The notes under the pieces: generated by a model
Told to the model about the DNA's origin: nothing
Seen by the model: only the letters and a program-made list of their open reading frames with translations
Databases searched by the model: none
Assembly: GCA_964429135.1 (NCBI GenBank)
Contig: CAYSAU010000012.1
Span: 36,547 to 100,546, forward strand
Direction: 5' to 3'
Source of the DNA: CAZSDU01 sp964429135
GTDB lineage: Bacteria > Bacteroidota > Bacteroidia > Bacteroidales > FEN-979
Length of the DNA stretch: 64,000 bases
Made by a program: the position numbers and the translations under genes
Shown here: one piece after another, positions 33,328-42,407 of the stretch
Layout of the letters: each line of letters opens with the position of its first letter
How positions within the stretch are numbered: the stretch's first letter is position 1

Positions 33328-35520
33328 ATGATCATGAGAAGAAATATTTTAACATGTATTATTTTAACAATTATCATGGGTTCTTTATCAGCTCAAACGC
33401 CTAATCCATTTTTTGAGAAATGGAAAACGCCATTTCAGGTTCCACCTTTTGAACAGATTAAAAATGATCACTATCTCCCTGCATTCCTTGAAGGGATGAA
33501 ACAACAAAAAGCAGAGATCGATTCGATCATTTTACGAAAATCCTCACCGACGTTTAAGAACACAATTCAGGCCTTGGATCAGAGCGGAGCTTTGCTCGAA
33601 AAGGTCAGTAATGTTTTCTATGCGCTGAATAGCGCCAATACAAACGATGAAATGCAGGATATTGCACGGAAAATATCCCCCCTGATGTCGCAGCACAGGG
33701 ATGATATTAACCTGAATCCAGGATTGTTTAAAAAGATCAAAATAGTGTATGACCAGCGTAATAAACTGAACCTTACACCAGATCAGAAAAGACTGGTAGA
33801 AGAAACATATAAAGACTTTGTAAGAGGTGGGGCTGACCTGAATTCTGCACAGCAGGAAAAGTTAAGGGTATTAAATAAAGAAATTGCAATGCTTCAGCTT
33901 ACCTTCGGCCAAAACCTGCTTGCTGAGAACAATACCTATAAACTGGTCATTGAAAAGGAGGATGAACTGGCCGGATTGCCTGATGATGTGATACAAACTG
34001 CAGCGGATGTTGCCAATAAGGATGCTGAGACAAAAGGGAAATGGGTATTTACTCTGCATAACCCCAGTGTCATACCTTTTCTGCAGTTTTCAGATCGAAG
34101 GGACCTCAGAGAATCTATTTTTACCGCCTACACTAACCGTTGTAACCATAACAACGAAAAGGACAACAAAGAACTGATCACCAAACTGGTGAAGCTCAGG
34201 GCTGAAAAAGCAATGTTGATGGGATATCCCTCGTTTGCCGCCTTTGCGCTGGAAGACCGTATGGCAAAAAAACCTGAAAATGTTTATCATTTGCTGGATT
34301 TGATATGGAAACCTGCCTTGGAAATGGCAAAAATGGAAGCTGCCGAGTTTCAGGAAATGATCAACCAGCAAGATGAAAAATTCAGCCTGGAAGCTTGGGA
34401 TTGGAGGTTTTATAATGAGAAAGTGATGAAACAACGCTTTCAGCTTGATGAGGAATCATTGCGCCCATATTTTAAACTGGAGAATGTCAGGGACGGGATT
34501 TTCTATGTCTGCAACAAACTATACGGGATAACCTTTACAGAAGTTAAAAATGCACCCGTTTACCACAAAGACGTTACTTTGTATGAATGTAAAGAAGCCA
34601 ATGGTACTCATTTGGGTGTTCTCTATATGGATTTTTTTCCCCGGGAAAGCAAAAGAGGAGGAGCCTGGTGTGGAAGTTACCGTTCCCAGTCGTATAAAAA
34701 CGGGATAAAAATTCCACCTGTCGTCACTATCGTTTGTAATTTTTCTATGCCTTCAGGTGATAAACCCGCCTTACTGACACCAGATGAAGCTGAAACCTTC
34801 TTTCATGAATTCGGACACGCCTTGCATGGCCTCTTCAGCAATGTAAAATATAACGGTTTGGACCGGGTGCCCAGGGATTTTGTTGAACTTCCGTCCCAGA
34901 TTATGGAACATTGGGCATTTGAACCTGAAGTGCTGAAGGTTTATGCAAAGCATTATCAAACGGGTATGATTATACCCCAGGAGTTGGTCGATAAAATAGA
35001 AAAGAGTGGAAAATTTGGCCAGGGTTTCAAAACAACAGAGTATCTTGCTGCCTCCTATCTTGATATGGATTATCATTCAAATATGAACGAAACAGGAGTT
35101 TCTGAGAAAGCCAGATCCATCTCTTCTCAGACCAGTGTGGGAACCATTTCGGTTGAAGCTGAAAGGGTTGATATTCCTATCCCGGAAATTGATGTCCTAT
35201 CTTTCGAAGAAGCTTCTATGAAGCATATAGGACTAATTCCACAGATTCCACCCCGTTATCGTTCGACCTATTTTCAACATAGTATGACCGGTGGATATAC
35301 CGCTGGATATTACAGCTACATCTGGGCGGAGGTACTCGACGCTGATGCCTTTCAAGCGTTTAAAGAGACTGGAAATATTTTTGATCAAACTACAGCCCGG
35401 AAATTTCGCAGTTGTATTCTGGAAAAAGGCGGATCTAAAGATGCCATGCAGATGTATATAGACTTTCGTGGGCATGAACCCGGAATCCAGGCTTTATTGA
35501 AAAACCGCGGATTGGAATGA
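33328..35520 (+). CDS. dcp: M3 family peptidyl-dipeptidase (Dcp-like), exported
   Basis: A zinc metallopeptidase that removes C-terminal dipeptides from peptides. The 730-residue product begins MIMRRNILTCIILTIIMGSLSAQTPNP, a signal peptide with cleavage near SAQ, so it acts in the periplasm or outside. The zinc site HEFGHALH is at about residues 492-499, with the third ligand Glu further on; FAVEAL-type substrate motifs lie in YTAGYYSYIWAEVLDADAF. Length and motifs fit Dcp of Bacteroidota. Transcribed alone. Confidence 0.93.
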   Translation: MIMRRNILTCIILTIIMGSLSAQTPNPFFEKWKTPFQVPPFEQIKNDHYLPAFLEGMKQQKAEIDSIILRKSSPTFKNTIQALDQSGALLEKVSNVFYALNSANTNDEMQDIARKISPLMSQHRDDINLNPGLFKKIKIVYDQRNKLNLTPDQKRLVEETYKDFVRGGADLNSAQQEKLRVLNKEIAMLQLTFGQNLLAENNTYKLVIEKEDELAGLPDDVIQTAADVANKDAETKGKWVFTLHNPSVIPFLQFSDRRDLRESIFTAYTNRCNHNNEKDNKELITKLVKLRAEKAMLMGYPSFAAFALEDRMAKKPENVYHLLDLIWKPALEMAKMEAAEFQEMINQQDEKFSLEAWDWRFYNEKVMKQRFQLDEESLRPYFKLENVRDGIFYVCNKLYGITFTEVKNAPVYHKDVTLYECKEANGTHLGVLYMDFFPRESKRGGAWCGSYRSQSYKNGIKIPPVVTIVCNFSMPSGDKPALLTPDEAETFFHEFGHALHGLFSNVKYNGLDRVPRDFVELPSQIMEHWAFEPEVLKVYAKHYQTGMIIPQELVDKIEKSGKFGQGFKTTEYLAASYLDMDYHSNMNETGVSEKARSISSQTSVGTISVEAERVDIPIPEIDVLSFEEASMKHIGLIPQIPPRYRSTYFQHSMTGGYTAGYYSYIWAEVLDADAFQAFKETGNIFDQTTARKFRSCILEKGGSKDAMQMYIDFRGHEPGIQALLKNRGLE

Positions 35521-35527
35521 TCTGAGC

Positions 35528-37903
35528 TTAGTAAAGGATGAGTTTTTGAGTCCCTGTGCTTTTTATGTTCGAAAGCCTTACGAGATAGATACCCCTTGGT
35601 AATTCCGAAAGATAGATCTCCTGTCGGATTGTTTTCCCGGACTTACTTTCCAGTTTTTTGGTATAAATCTCTTTTCCGAGGGTTGACCATATCGCGAAAG
35701 TGTAATCAACCCCCTGATCTTCAGTTTCAATTATGACCGAATGACTGGCCGGATTGGGATATAAGCGAAATACGAGGGGAGCCGGTTTTTCATTGATACC
35801 AAGACAGGCATCGAAGGAAAAAATAACGGTGATGGAATCAAAGTCTGAACACCCATAAGCATTGGTGACCAAAACGTGATAGGTCTGACTGTCGTACCCA
35901 AGTCCGGTTGTCCCTACCGTGATTTCACGGGTGGTAGCCCCGTTTGACCAAAGATAGGTACAGCCTGGATTCCCTGCATCCAGCCTGAGGAAGTCAAAAA
36001 CACAAACAGCGGTATCCGCATGACCTATATTAATGCTGGGAACCGGGTTGACTTCTACGGTTGTGCTGCCGGTAACAAGGTTATACCCATCGTTTATACT
36101 GACAAGATAAGTAGTAGTGACTATCGGTACAACCAAAGGATCTTTCTCATGGGATGAAAAACCTGGAGGAGTGGAACTCCAGTTATAAGAATATATTCCT
36201 GAACCACCACCTGGCATAGCGTATAAATGCACGGTATCGTTGAAACAAACCACAGGAGGTTGTGCCACAGGTAGGGTCGAGAGGGCGCCACCTTCTACAA
36301 AAACAGAAACCTGGGAAACTTCGCTCTGACAATTGCTTTGGAGATCATTAACGACCAGGAGAAAGATGGTTGAATGACTAAGATTTCCAGTGGAAGGATG
36401 TTGTTCCGTAGAGGTAAAACCGGGAGGATTTGAAGTCCAGGAATAAGTGTAATTACCATAACCACCTGTGGCTGAACCATGCAGGGTAGTACTTGTGCCA
36501 TTTTGAATGGTTACATTCTGCCCGGCATGGGCTGTTGGAACAGGGTGAACCATGATGGTGATGGTATCTGCCACATAGTGCATACAAACATCCGTAACTT
36601 TTACCGTATAGGTGCTCTGTCCGACGGGTGGAGTTACAGTAATGGTGCTGTCATAAGCATTGGGGAGGTTCCATTGATAGGCAAGGGGTGGATACCCGCC
36701 TGAAATATCTGTTGAAAGCTGAACGGGACTTCCTGCACAAACTGTTGTATCGTTTGCTGGTTCTATGGAAAGGGGAACATAGTCTTCAATGAAAGCGGTA
36801 TCACTTTCAATGGTCCCATCACAGGATATCTGATTGATTTTAAGGATAACGGTTTTTTCTCCTTCATTTATCGTATCCCAATAGGGATGGATGATCAATG
36901 AAACTGTATCATGACCGGGGGGGAAGGTTATATAATTGGGAATAGTAGCATAGTCCACACCATTAACTGCTGTACCCAGGATGTCATAATGCACAGTATA
37001 ACCATTGTGCATACGGGTAGTCAGTTTAAAGCCCATGGCAACATCGCTGCACCCTTCCACGGCTTTTTTCCCCAGCGGAGGGATGGAATTGCTTGTACTC
37101 AGGTTGACACCGGGGCTGGAAAAACTGTTTTTTTCCAGGAAAACCCCGGAATCATAAATATGGTCCACTGCATCGCCTATGGAAAGTTTGATGTGATAGG
37201 TTGAGCAGGGCTTGACAATATGAAAGGCTGTGAAAATATGGGTCAGCCCATCATACTGGTAATACAGCCCCCCGCTGTTGTTCCAGTGGGAAGAAGGGTT
37301 TGAGCAGATGTTGTTGATGGTTACATAATTGGTCGCCGAACCTGGCATTAATGCAATGTTTACACTGTTGTTCGAAAAGGTTCCATTGATCAGCGGACCA
37401 CTGAGAAAAAAACCAAAAGCATCATTATACTGGTTGCAGTACTCAAAAAATTCTTCTGAACCAAAAACATAACGGAATCTAATGGTGTCGAACTCAGGAA
37501 CGAAATCAAATTCAATGATTGCTTTATCATGAGTCGAGGTGCCGGCAATGATATTCAGATCAGGATCTCCACCCCCCTGGGTATTAAATCCCTTGTCGCC
37601 TACATTGTTGGGTCCAATGGCGAAATTTGCTTTTCCTGTTGTCAGAAGCACTCCTGAGGAAATTCCCAATTGGGTTGCAGCCTGCCCGGAAGCAATAAAA
37701 GTGCCCAACTGATCAGAAGTAATCGAGGCTGATGATCCATTATAGGTTGCATTGCTTACAGTAACACCGGCGCCAACGATGAAGTTTTGCACCAGTTGAA
37801 GGGGAGTCATGTTCATAGAAGAACCCTGAACAACATTTAATTGTGCCTGCAAGCTTTTAACAACAGCCATCAGGAACAGAAAAAGAATGATTTTCCGTAA
37901 CAT
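35528..37903 (-). CDS. T9SS-secreted multidomain surface protein (choice-of-anchor L)
   Basis: A 791-residue secreted protein. Signal peptide (1-20), choice-of-anchor-L type domain (about 30-265; FDFVPEFDTIRFRYVFGSEEF), a Calx-beta-like domain (about 275-375), several PKD/SprB-like Ig repeats (about 380-700, with YSWTSNPPGFTST and YNWSSTPPGFSSH), and a C-terminal type A T9SS sorting domain (about 715-791; RLYPNPASHSVII ... LPRGIYLVRL). It probably acts on the cell surface in adhesion or gliding. A promoter lies just upstream. T9SS machinery genes are not in the window. Confidence 0.88.
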   Translation of the reverse strand: MLRKIILFLFLMAVVKSLQAQLNVVQGSSMNMTPLQLVQNFIVGAGVTVSNATYNGSSASITSDQLGTFIASGQAATQLGISSGVLLTTGKANFAIGPNNVGDKGFNTQGGGDPDLNIIAGTSTHDKAIIEFDFVPEFDTIRFRYVFGSEEFFEYCNQYNDAFGFFLSGPLINGTFSNNSVNIALMPGSATNYVTINNICSNPSSHWNNSGGLYYQYDGLTHIFTAFHIVKPCSTYHIKLSIGDAVDHIYDSGVFLEKNSFSSPGVNLSTSNSIPPLGKKAVEGCSDVAMGFKLTTRMHNGYTVHYDILGTAVNGVDYATIPNYITFPPGHDTVSLIIHPYWDTINEGEKTVILKINQISCDGTIESDTAFIEDYVPLSIEPANDTTVCAGSPVQLSTDISGGYPPLAYQWNLPNAYDSTITVTPPVGQSTYTVKVTDVCMHYVADTITIMVHPVPTAHAGQNVTIQNGTSTTLHGSATGGYGNYTYSWTSNPPGFTSTEQHPSTGNLSHSTIFLLVVNDLQSNCQSEVSQVSVFVEGGALSTLPVAQPPVVCFNDTVHLYAMPGGGSGIYSYNWSSTPPGFSSHEKDPLVVPIVTTTYLVSINDGYNLVTGSTTVEVNPVPSINIGHADTAVCVFDFLRLDAGNPGCTYLWSNGATTREITVGTTGLGYDSQTYHVLVTNAYGCSDFDSITVIFSFDACLGINEKPAPLVFRLYPNPASHSVIIETEDQGVDYTFAIWSTLGKEIYTKKLESKSGKTIRQEIYLSELPRGIYLVRLSNIKSTGTQKLILY

Positions 37904-37920
37904 ATAGGCGAATTTTCAAC

Positions 37921-37928
37921 CAAATATA
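37921..37928 (-). promoter_or_regulatory. -7 promoter element for the T9SS surface protein
   Basis: Minus-strand TATATTTG (TAnnTTTG), 17 bp before the ATG at 37903. Confidence 0.55.
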
Positions 37929-37946
37929 CAAAAAAAAACCAAGAAG

Positions 37947-40901
37947 TTATAACAGGGCGTCATAAAGCACCTCAATGGGATGCTTGGCTTTGCGTCCCGT
38001 TCCATCCTGGATCTGTTGACGGCAAGAAGTCCCGGGAGCAGCAATGATCACATCAGTATCTGTTTTTCTGATTTCTGGAAACAATACCAATTCACCGACC
38101 TTCATGGAAACATCATAATGTTCTTTTTCATATCCGAAAGCACCAGCCATCCCACAGCAACCAGATTTGATTTCTTCGACCTTGTAATTAACAGGCAACG
38201 ACAGCATCTTTTTTGTCGGTTCAGTGGAAGCAAGCGCTTTTTGATGACAATGCCCGTGTAATTTAATGATCCTTGCATCCTTTGTAAAGCATTGCTGGAG
38301 CGATTTCCCCTCCGCCTGCATCCTGGGCTCTGCTTTATGTATAATGAATTCCTCGAATAACAAGGCATTGGCAGCAAGTCGTTTGGCCGCCTCTCTCTGG
38401 GAAGAATCAACAAGTTCAGGATATTCATCCCTGAAACTCAGGATGGCTGAAGGTTCGATTCCGATAAGAGGTGATTTTTCGGTGATCAGTCCTTCAAGCA
38501 TTTTTACATTGGTATTGATGATCTTTTTTGCTTTCCTGATCAGTCCTTTTGACAGGTAAGTCCTGCCGCTTTCCAGATGGTCGGGAAGGATGACCGTATA
38601 GCCCAGGGCATTCAGTAATTTAATCGCTTTGATCCCGATTTCAACATCATTGAAATTGCTAAACTCATCCGCAAAAAGATAAACCACTGGACTCTCAGGG
38701 GCAAGCTGAGGTTGCTGATGACTTGCCCAATGCCGTAAAGTGGTTGTATATAGCAAAGGGATGTTTCTTGCGGGGGCAAATCCAAGGATTCTTTTCGTAA
38801 TACCTGAAATTATGGCATTGCGTTGAAAAAAGTTAAATAATCCCGGCAATAAACTTCCCAATGCATTAATTTTCGTGATATGTGCAATGAGTTTTGAGCG
38901 CAGTGGAATCCCATTGGCATCATAATAATGCTGAAGAAATTCTGCTTTTAGTTTCGCGATATCAACGTTGGAAGGGCATTCTGATTTACAGGCTTTACAT
39001 GAAAGACAAAGATCCATTATTTCATAGATTTCCCGGTGATCAAACGGGTTAAGCTTCTCCGAATGGGTCAGAAATTCCCTGAGAATGTTGGCTCTGGCCC
39101 TGGTTGTCGTATTTTCATCCTTTAAAGCCATATAAGAAGGGCACATCCATCGGCCTGTCAAAACTGTATTGCGACAGTCACCCGACCCATTGCATTGCTC
39201 TGCTGCCCTCAGTATTCCGTGACTGGCAGAAAAATCAAAAAAAGTGTCAATCTTTCTGGCTTTCTGACCAAGTTCGAACCTCAGACTGGTATTCATTTTC
39301 GGGGTATCGACAATTTTATGGGGATTGAAGATATGCGCTGGGTCCCAGGTATCTTTTATCGCTTTGAGCAGAGAATAATTCCGTTCCCCAATCATCAAGG
39401 GGATAAATTCACCCCTCAGACGCCCGTCTCCATGCTCACCGCTGAGTGACCCTCTGAATTTCTTAACGAGTTTGGCCGTTTCCAGCGCTACCGTGTGGAA
39501 AAGCTCTACATCTCCAGGATCTTTAAGGTTTAGAACGGGTCGTAAATGTAATTCTCCTGACCCGACATGAGCATAGTAAACACAGTTTAGTCCTAGTCCT
39601 GAAATCAATTCGTTGAACTCCCTGATATACTCGGGCAGCACTTCCGGCCTGACGGCAGTATCTTCAGTTACTGGCACTGGTTTACGGTCGCCAGGATAGT
39701 TGGAAAGCACTCCAAGTCCTGCCTTCCTGAGCTCCCAGACCCTTTTCAGTTGCGGAGGGAAAACGATGGGAAAATGATATCCCAACTCCGAAGCACGCAT
39801 CTCGGTTTCCATGTCAGCAGCAATGTTCAGGATTTCTTCCCGGGTATCCCTTGCAAATTCAATGATCAGTATGGCTTCCGGATCTCCTTCAATAAAAAAT
39901 CGGTTCTTACGCTGTGTGGGGTTATCACGGGTACAATCCATGATTGCTTTATCCATTAATTCCACGGATCCAGGGTGGTATTTCAGGGCGATCAGGTTAG
40001 CTTTCAGAGATTCTTCAACAGAATGACAATGGACACAGATTAATGCTTTCTCTCTCAGAGGCAGAGGAACTAGATTCAGTTTGATTTCGGTAATGAACAT
40101 CAGGGTACCCTCGGAACCTGCTATAAGTTTCGAAAAATTAAAGGGTAGAAGGGAAGCTTTAGTCAGCTGGTGAGTGGGTGAGCTGGCGAGTGGATGAAAA
40201 GGAGAGGTATCCAGTAGCAGGTCGATGGCGTAGCCAGTATTCCTTCTGTGAAGGGTCGGATCCGGAAATTCTTTGCGTATCTCTTTTTGGTTCTCAGGAT
40301 CGGAAAGCAGGTCTGATATTTGTCGATAAATTTTATTTTCCAGGGTATCTCCCAATGTTTTGGCTTGAAATTCCGCTACCGTCAAATCCCGGAACTCTAC
40401 TTCCGATCCATCACTTAAAAAACCTTTTACCGAGAGCACATGATCACGTGTACTTCCATAAATAATTGAATGTGCTCCACAGGAATTATTGCCGACCATA
40501 CCCCCGATCATACAACGGCTGGAGGTTGATGTTTCCGGTCCGAAATATAAACCAAGTGGCTCAAGGGTTTTATTTAATTCGTCAAGGATAACTCCTGGCT
40601 GAACACTGACCCAGTGATCTTCTTGATTGATTTCAATGATTTGTGTCAGATATTTTGAAACATCCACGATCATACCGGAACCTACCACCTGACCGGCGAG
40701 AGAAGTCCCAGCGGTACGCGGAATCAGGGGCATGTTATGCTGGCCGGCATATCTGATCAGGATACGGATATCATTGATCGTTTTTGGACGTGCCACAGCA
40801 AGCGGGACTTCACGGTATGCTGATGCATCCGTTGCATACATCAGGCGTGAGGCTGTGTCGAAATAGAGATCTCCTTCCAAAAGACGTTTGAGTTCATGCA
40901 T
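37947..40901 (-). CDS. FAD-linked oxidase fused to 4Fe-4S/CCG domains (YdiJ/D-lactate dehydrogenase type)
   Basis: A 984-residue oxidoreductase. N-terminal FAD-binding PCMH domain (about 20-260; PRTAGTSLAGQVVG), FAD-oxidase C domain (about 290-530; HVGSGELHLRP and GEHGDGR), ferredoxin-type cysteines in LCLSCKACKSECP plus CNGSGDC, and a C-terminal cysteine-rich domain with HGHCHQKAL and KSGCCGMAGAFG. This order is that of YdiJ and related D-2-hydroxyacid (D-lactate) dehydrogenases feeding electrons to quinone. ATG 40901 avoids overlap with the upstream gene. A repeat-like insertion adds about 15 residues after LLDTSPF (around residue 235-255). Substrate not proven. Confidence 0.88.
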   Translation of the reverse strand: MHELKRLLEGDLYFDTASRLMYATDASAYREVPLAVARPKTINDIRILIRYAGQHNMPLIPRTAGTSLAGQVVGSGMIVDVSKYLTQIIEINQEDHWVSVQPGVILDELNKTLEPLGLYFGPETSTSSRCMIGGMVGNNSCGAHSIIYGSTRDHVLSVKGFLSDGSEVEFRDLTVAEFQAKTLGDTLENKIYRQISDLLSDPENQKEIRKEFPDPTLHRRNTGYAIDLLLDTSPFHPLASSPTHQLTKASLLPFNFSKLIAGSEGTLMFITEIKLNLVPLPLREKALICVHCHSVEESLKANLIALKYHPGSVELMDKAIMDCTRDNPTQRKNRFFIEGDPEAILIIEFARDTREEILNIAADMETEMRASELGYHFPIVFPPQLKRVWELRKAGLGVLSNYPGDRKPVPVTEDTAVRPEVLPEYIREFNELISGLGLNCVYYAHVGSGELHLRPVLNLKDPGDVELFHTVALETAKLVKKFRGSLSGEHGDGRLRGEFIPLMIGERNYSLLKAIKDTWDPAHIFNPHKIVDTPKMNTSLRFELGQKARKIDTFFDFSASHGILRAAEQCNGSGDCRNTVLTGRWMCPSYMALKDENTTTRARANILREFLTHSEKLNPFDHREIYEIMDLCLSCKACKSECPSNVDIAKLKAEFLQHYYDANGIPLRSKLIAHITKINALGSLLPGLFNFFQRNAIISGITKRILGFAPARNIPLLYTTTLRHWASHQQPQLAPESPVVYLFADEFSNFNDVEIGIKAIKLLNALGYTVILPDHLESGRTYLSKGLIRKAKKIINTNVKMLEGLITEKSPLIGIEPSAILSFRDEYPELVDSSQREAAKRLAANALLFEEFIIHKAEPRMQAEGKSLQQCFTKDARIIKLHGHCHQKALASTEPTKKMLSLPVNYKVEEIKSGCCGMAGAFGYEKEHYDVSMKVGELVLFPEIRKTDTDVIIAAPGTSCRQQIQDGTGRKAKHPIEVLYDALL
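40164..40193 (-). repeat. Degenerate CTCRCCAGCTCRCC repeat inside a coding region
   Basis: On the minus strand this reads as alternating CACTCGCCAGCTCACC / CACTCACCAGCTG units, inside the FAD oxidase gene. It encodes HPLASSPTHQLTK, between the conserved LLDTSPF and the FNFSKLIAGSEG region. Similar words occur between genes at 49928-49942 and 47405-47432. Confidence 0.5.
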
Positions 40902-40905
40902 AATC

Positions 40906-42075
40906 TTATTCTTTTTCCTTATATCCTTTGTCGATGGCTTGACGGTTATGCTGCATGTAGGCAATTGTATCGTGGTTCCTTAAATCCAGGACGGATTGCA
41001 AATGCATGGGTTCAGGATTCTCTGGATCAGCCATGGCATAAATCCTGATCCATTTTGCAACCATATCCCTTGCATCTTGATTCAGTGCTGTATTTATCTG
41101 TGAATAACACAAAATACTGAGAAAAGACAGCAGCCGTTTGTTCATCCAGACCATTTCCTGGTCTTTCCCGTTTCTCGACCCAGTCTGCAGTATTGATATT
41201 TTTTCAGCCCACCAGCTAGGGTCTTGGGTAACAAGGGCATCCATGAGCAGTTGGCGTTCTTCGTCCTCCTTCTGAAGGATTTTCTCACGGTACTGCTGAT
41301 GTTTCAAATAAGCAGGGTTTTGCTTCAGTGATAAAGCATGCTTTTCAACTGGATTAATACCGGGTTTGCCTTCCAGATTAAGCCATTGGATGGCTTCTTG
41401 TATTACCTCTTCGGGAGGCCATTCATGAGTGCCTTCGAAAGTTGTAAAAAAATGCCTTACGGCCGTCTGATCCAGCATCTGGTCCAACTGTAGCATTTCA
41501 TGCAGATTGAAATCGCCTAAGCCGGCAATACCGAAAAGTTCAAATTTCAGGGAGGGAATGGAATTCAAACCTGGAAGCCCGGCTCCACAGGCAATCACAC
41601 CACGTATCCCCGGTTGAATCAAAGCCAGCATGATGGATACCCTGGCGCCTCCTGAAAATCCCATGAGGTAAACCCTGCTTTTATCAACAGCCAAGGATTC
41701 ACCAAGATCAGTCATCAAGGTTCGATAGATTTTCTGCGTCGCTTCCGTACTTAGTCCGTTTTTTGAATTATTTGATGCCGCGAGAATAAAACCGCTCTGG
41801 CTGGCTAGGTCTTTGTACTTATCAAGCGGTAACAAACCTGAAGCATGGGGATCGAAAGCTAGAATTAAAGGAAAACCTTTTTCCGGAGGGCGGGTTTTCG
41901 GAATAAACAGCGCATAGGTGATGGTGGTATCAGCAGAACAGGGAATAGCAGGATATACTCGTCCCGGCTGGGGATGATCCCTGCTTCCCTTTCCATTCTT
42001 GATCGTATTCGGTAAACAAGAGGGGTAAAACAGGAAAATTAAACAGACCAGGGAAAACGTATAAATAAATCTCAC
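40906..42075 (-). CDS. Exported serine hydrolase-like protein
   Basis: A 389-residue protein with a hydrophobic N-terminus (MRFIYTFSLVCLIFLFYPSC) that may be a signal peptide, with Cys20 a weak lipobox candidate. An alpha/beta-hydrolase domain follows (about 45-260) with the nucleophile motif GFSGGAR (G-x-S-x-G) and a likely catalytic His in TFEGTHEWPPEE; the C-terminal 130 residues are helical and charged. Resembles esterase/PHB-depolymerase-like hydrolases; substrate unknown. It precedes the FAD oxidase by 4 bp and follows the small frame at 42072-42266 with a 4-bp overlap, so the three may be one transcript. Confidence 0.75.
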   Translation of the reverse strand: MRFIYTFSLVCLIFLFYPSCLPNTIKNGKGSRDHPQPGRVYPAIPCSADTTITYALFIPKTRPPEKGFPLILAFDPHASGLLPLDKYKDLASQSGFILAASNNSKNGLSTEATQKIYRTLMTDLGESLAVDKSRVYLMGFSGGARVSIMLALIQPGIRGVIACGAGLPGLNSIPSLKFELFGIAGLGDFNLHEMLQLDQMLDQTAVRHFFTTFEGTHEWPPEEVIQEAIQWLNLEGKPGINPVEKHALSLKQNPAYLKHQQYREKILQKEDEERQLLMDALVTQDPSWWAEKISILQTGSRNGKDQEMVWMNKRLLSFLSILCYSQINTALNQDARDMVAKWIRIYAMADPENPEPMHLQSVLDLRNHDTIAYMQHNRQAIDKGYKEKE

Positions 42076-42266
42076 TTATTATAGAAATTTGTGGAATCAA
42101 ATATCATATCAACGGAGCATGCAATGACTCCACTGCACAAACTGCCGTCATGCTCGTTGACTACTGTTTCTCCTACCGACACAAACAGATCAAAAAATTT
42201 TTTCTTGACCGGATTTTTCGTTGTGTAATCCACACGAGGTCTGTTCAAGATAAGTGGAAGTGTCAT
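42072..42266 (-). CDS. Possible small protein, 64 residues
   Basis: Starts MTLPLILNRPRVDYTTKNPV, ends DMIFDSTNFYNK, and has no recognisable motif or membrane segment. Support: a TAnnTTTG promoter sits 11 bp upstream on the same strand, and its stop overlaps the start of the hydrolase gene by 4 bp (ATAA/ATGA-like coupling). Against: very short leader, no family recognised. It could instead be the translated 5' leader of the hydrolase gene. Confidence 0.35.
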   Translation of the reverse strand: MTLPLILNRPRVDYTTKNPVKKKFFDLFVSVGETVVNEHDGSLCSGVIACSVDMIFDSTNFYNK

Positions 42267-42276
42267 AATTTTTTTT

Positions 42277-42284
42277 CAAAAATA
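42277..42284 (-). promoter_or_regulatory. -7 promoter element for the small ORF / hydrolase / FAD oxidase unit
   Basis: Minus-strand TATTTTTG (TAnnTTTG), directly upstream of the frame ending at 42266. Confidence 0.5.
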
Positions 42285-42335
42285 ACGAAAAGGACGTTGC
42301 ATTTTCCATGGTAAATAGAAGAAAATTGTCATGTT

Positions 42336-42368
42336 TTGGTTGATAATATAAAGAAATCCTTACTTTTG
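42336..42368 (+). promoter_or_regulatory. Promoter of the propeller sensor kinase
   Basis: TTG at 42336-42338 and TACTTTTG at 42361-42368, 22 bp apart, 39 bp before the ATG at 42408. Confidence 0.6.
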
Positions 42369-42407
42369 ATAAGGAATTCTCCACTATAGATCGGGATTTT
42401 TGTTTTT

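Noticed and set aside
42190..42384. 64-codon minus-strand frame upstream of the propeller kinase
   Set aside because: Overlaps promoters for both directions and another frame; Phe/Leu/Tyr-rich composition typical of AT-rich non-coding DNA.
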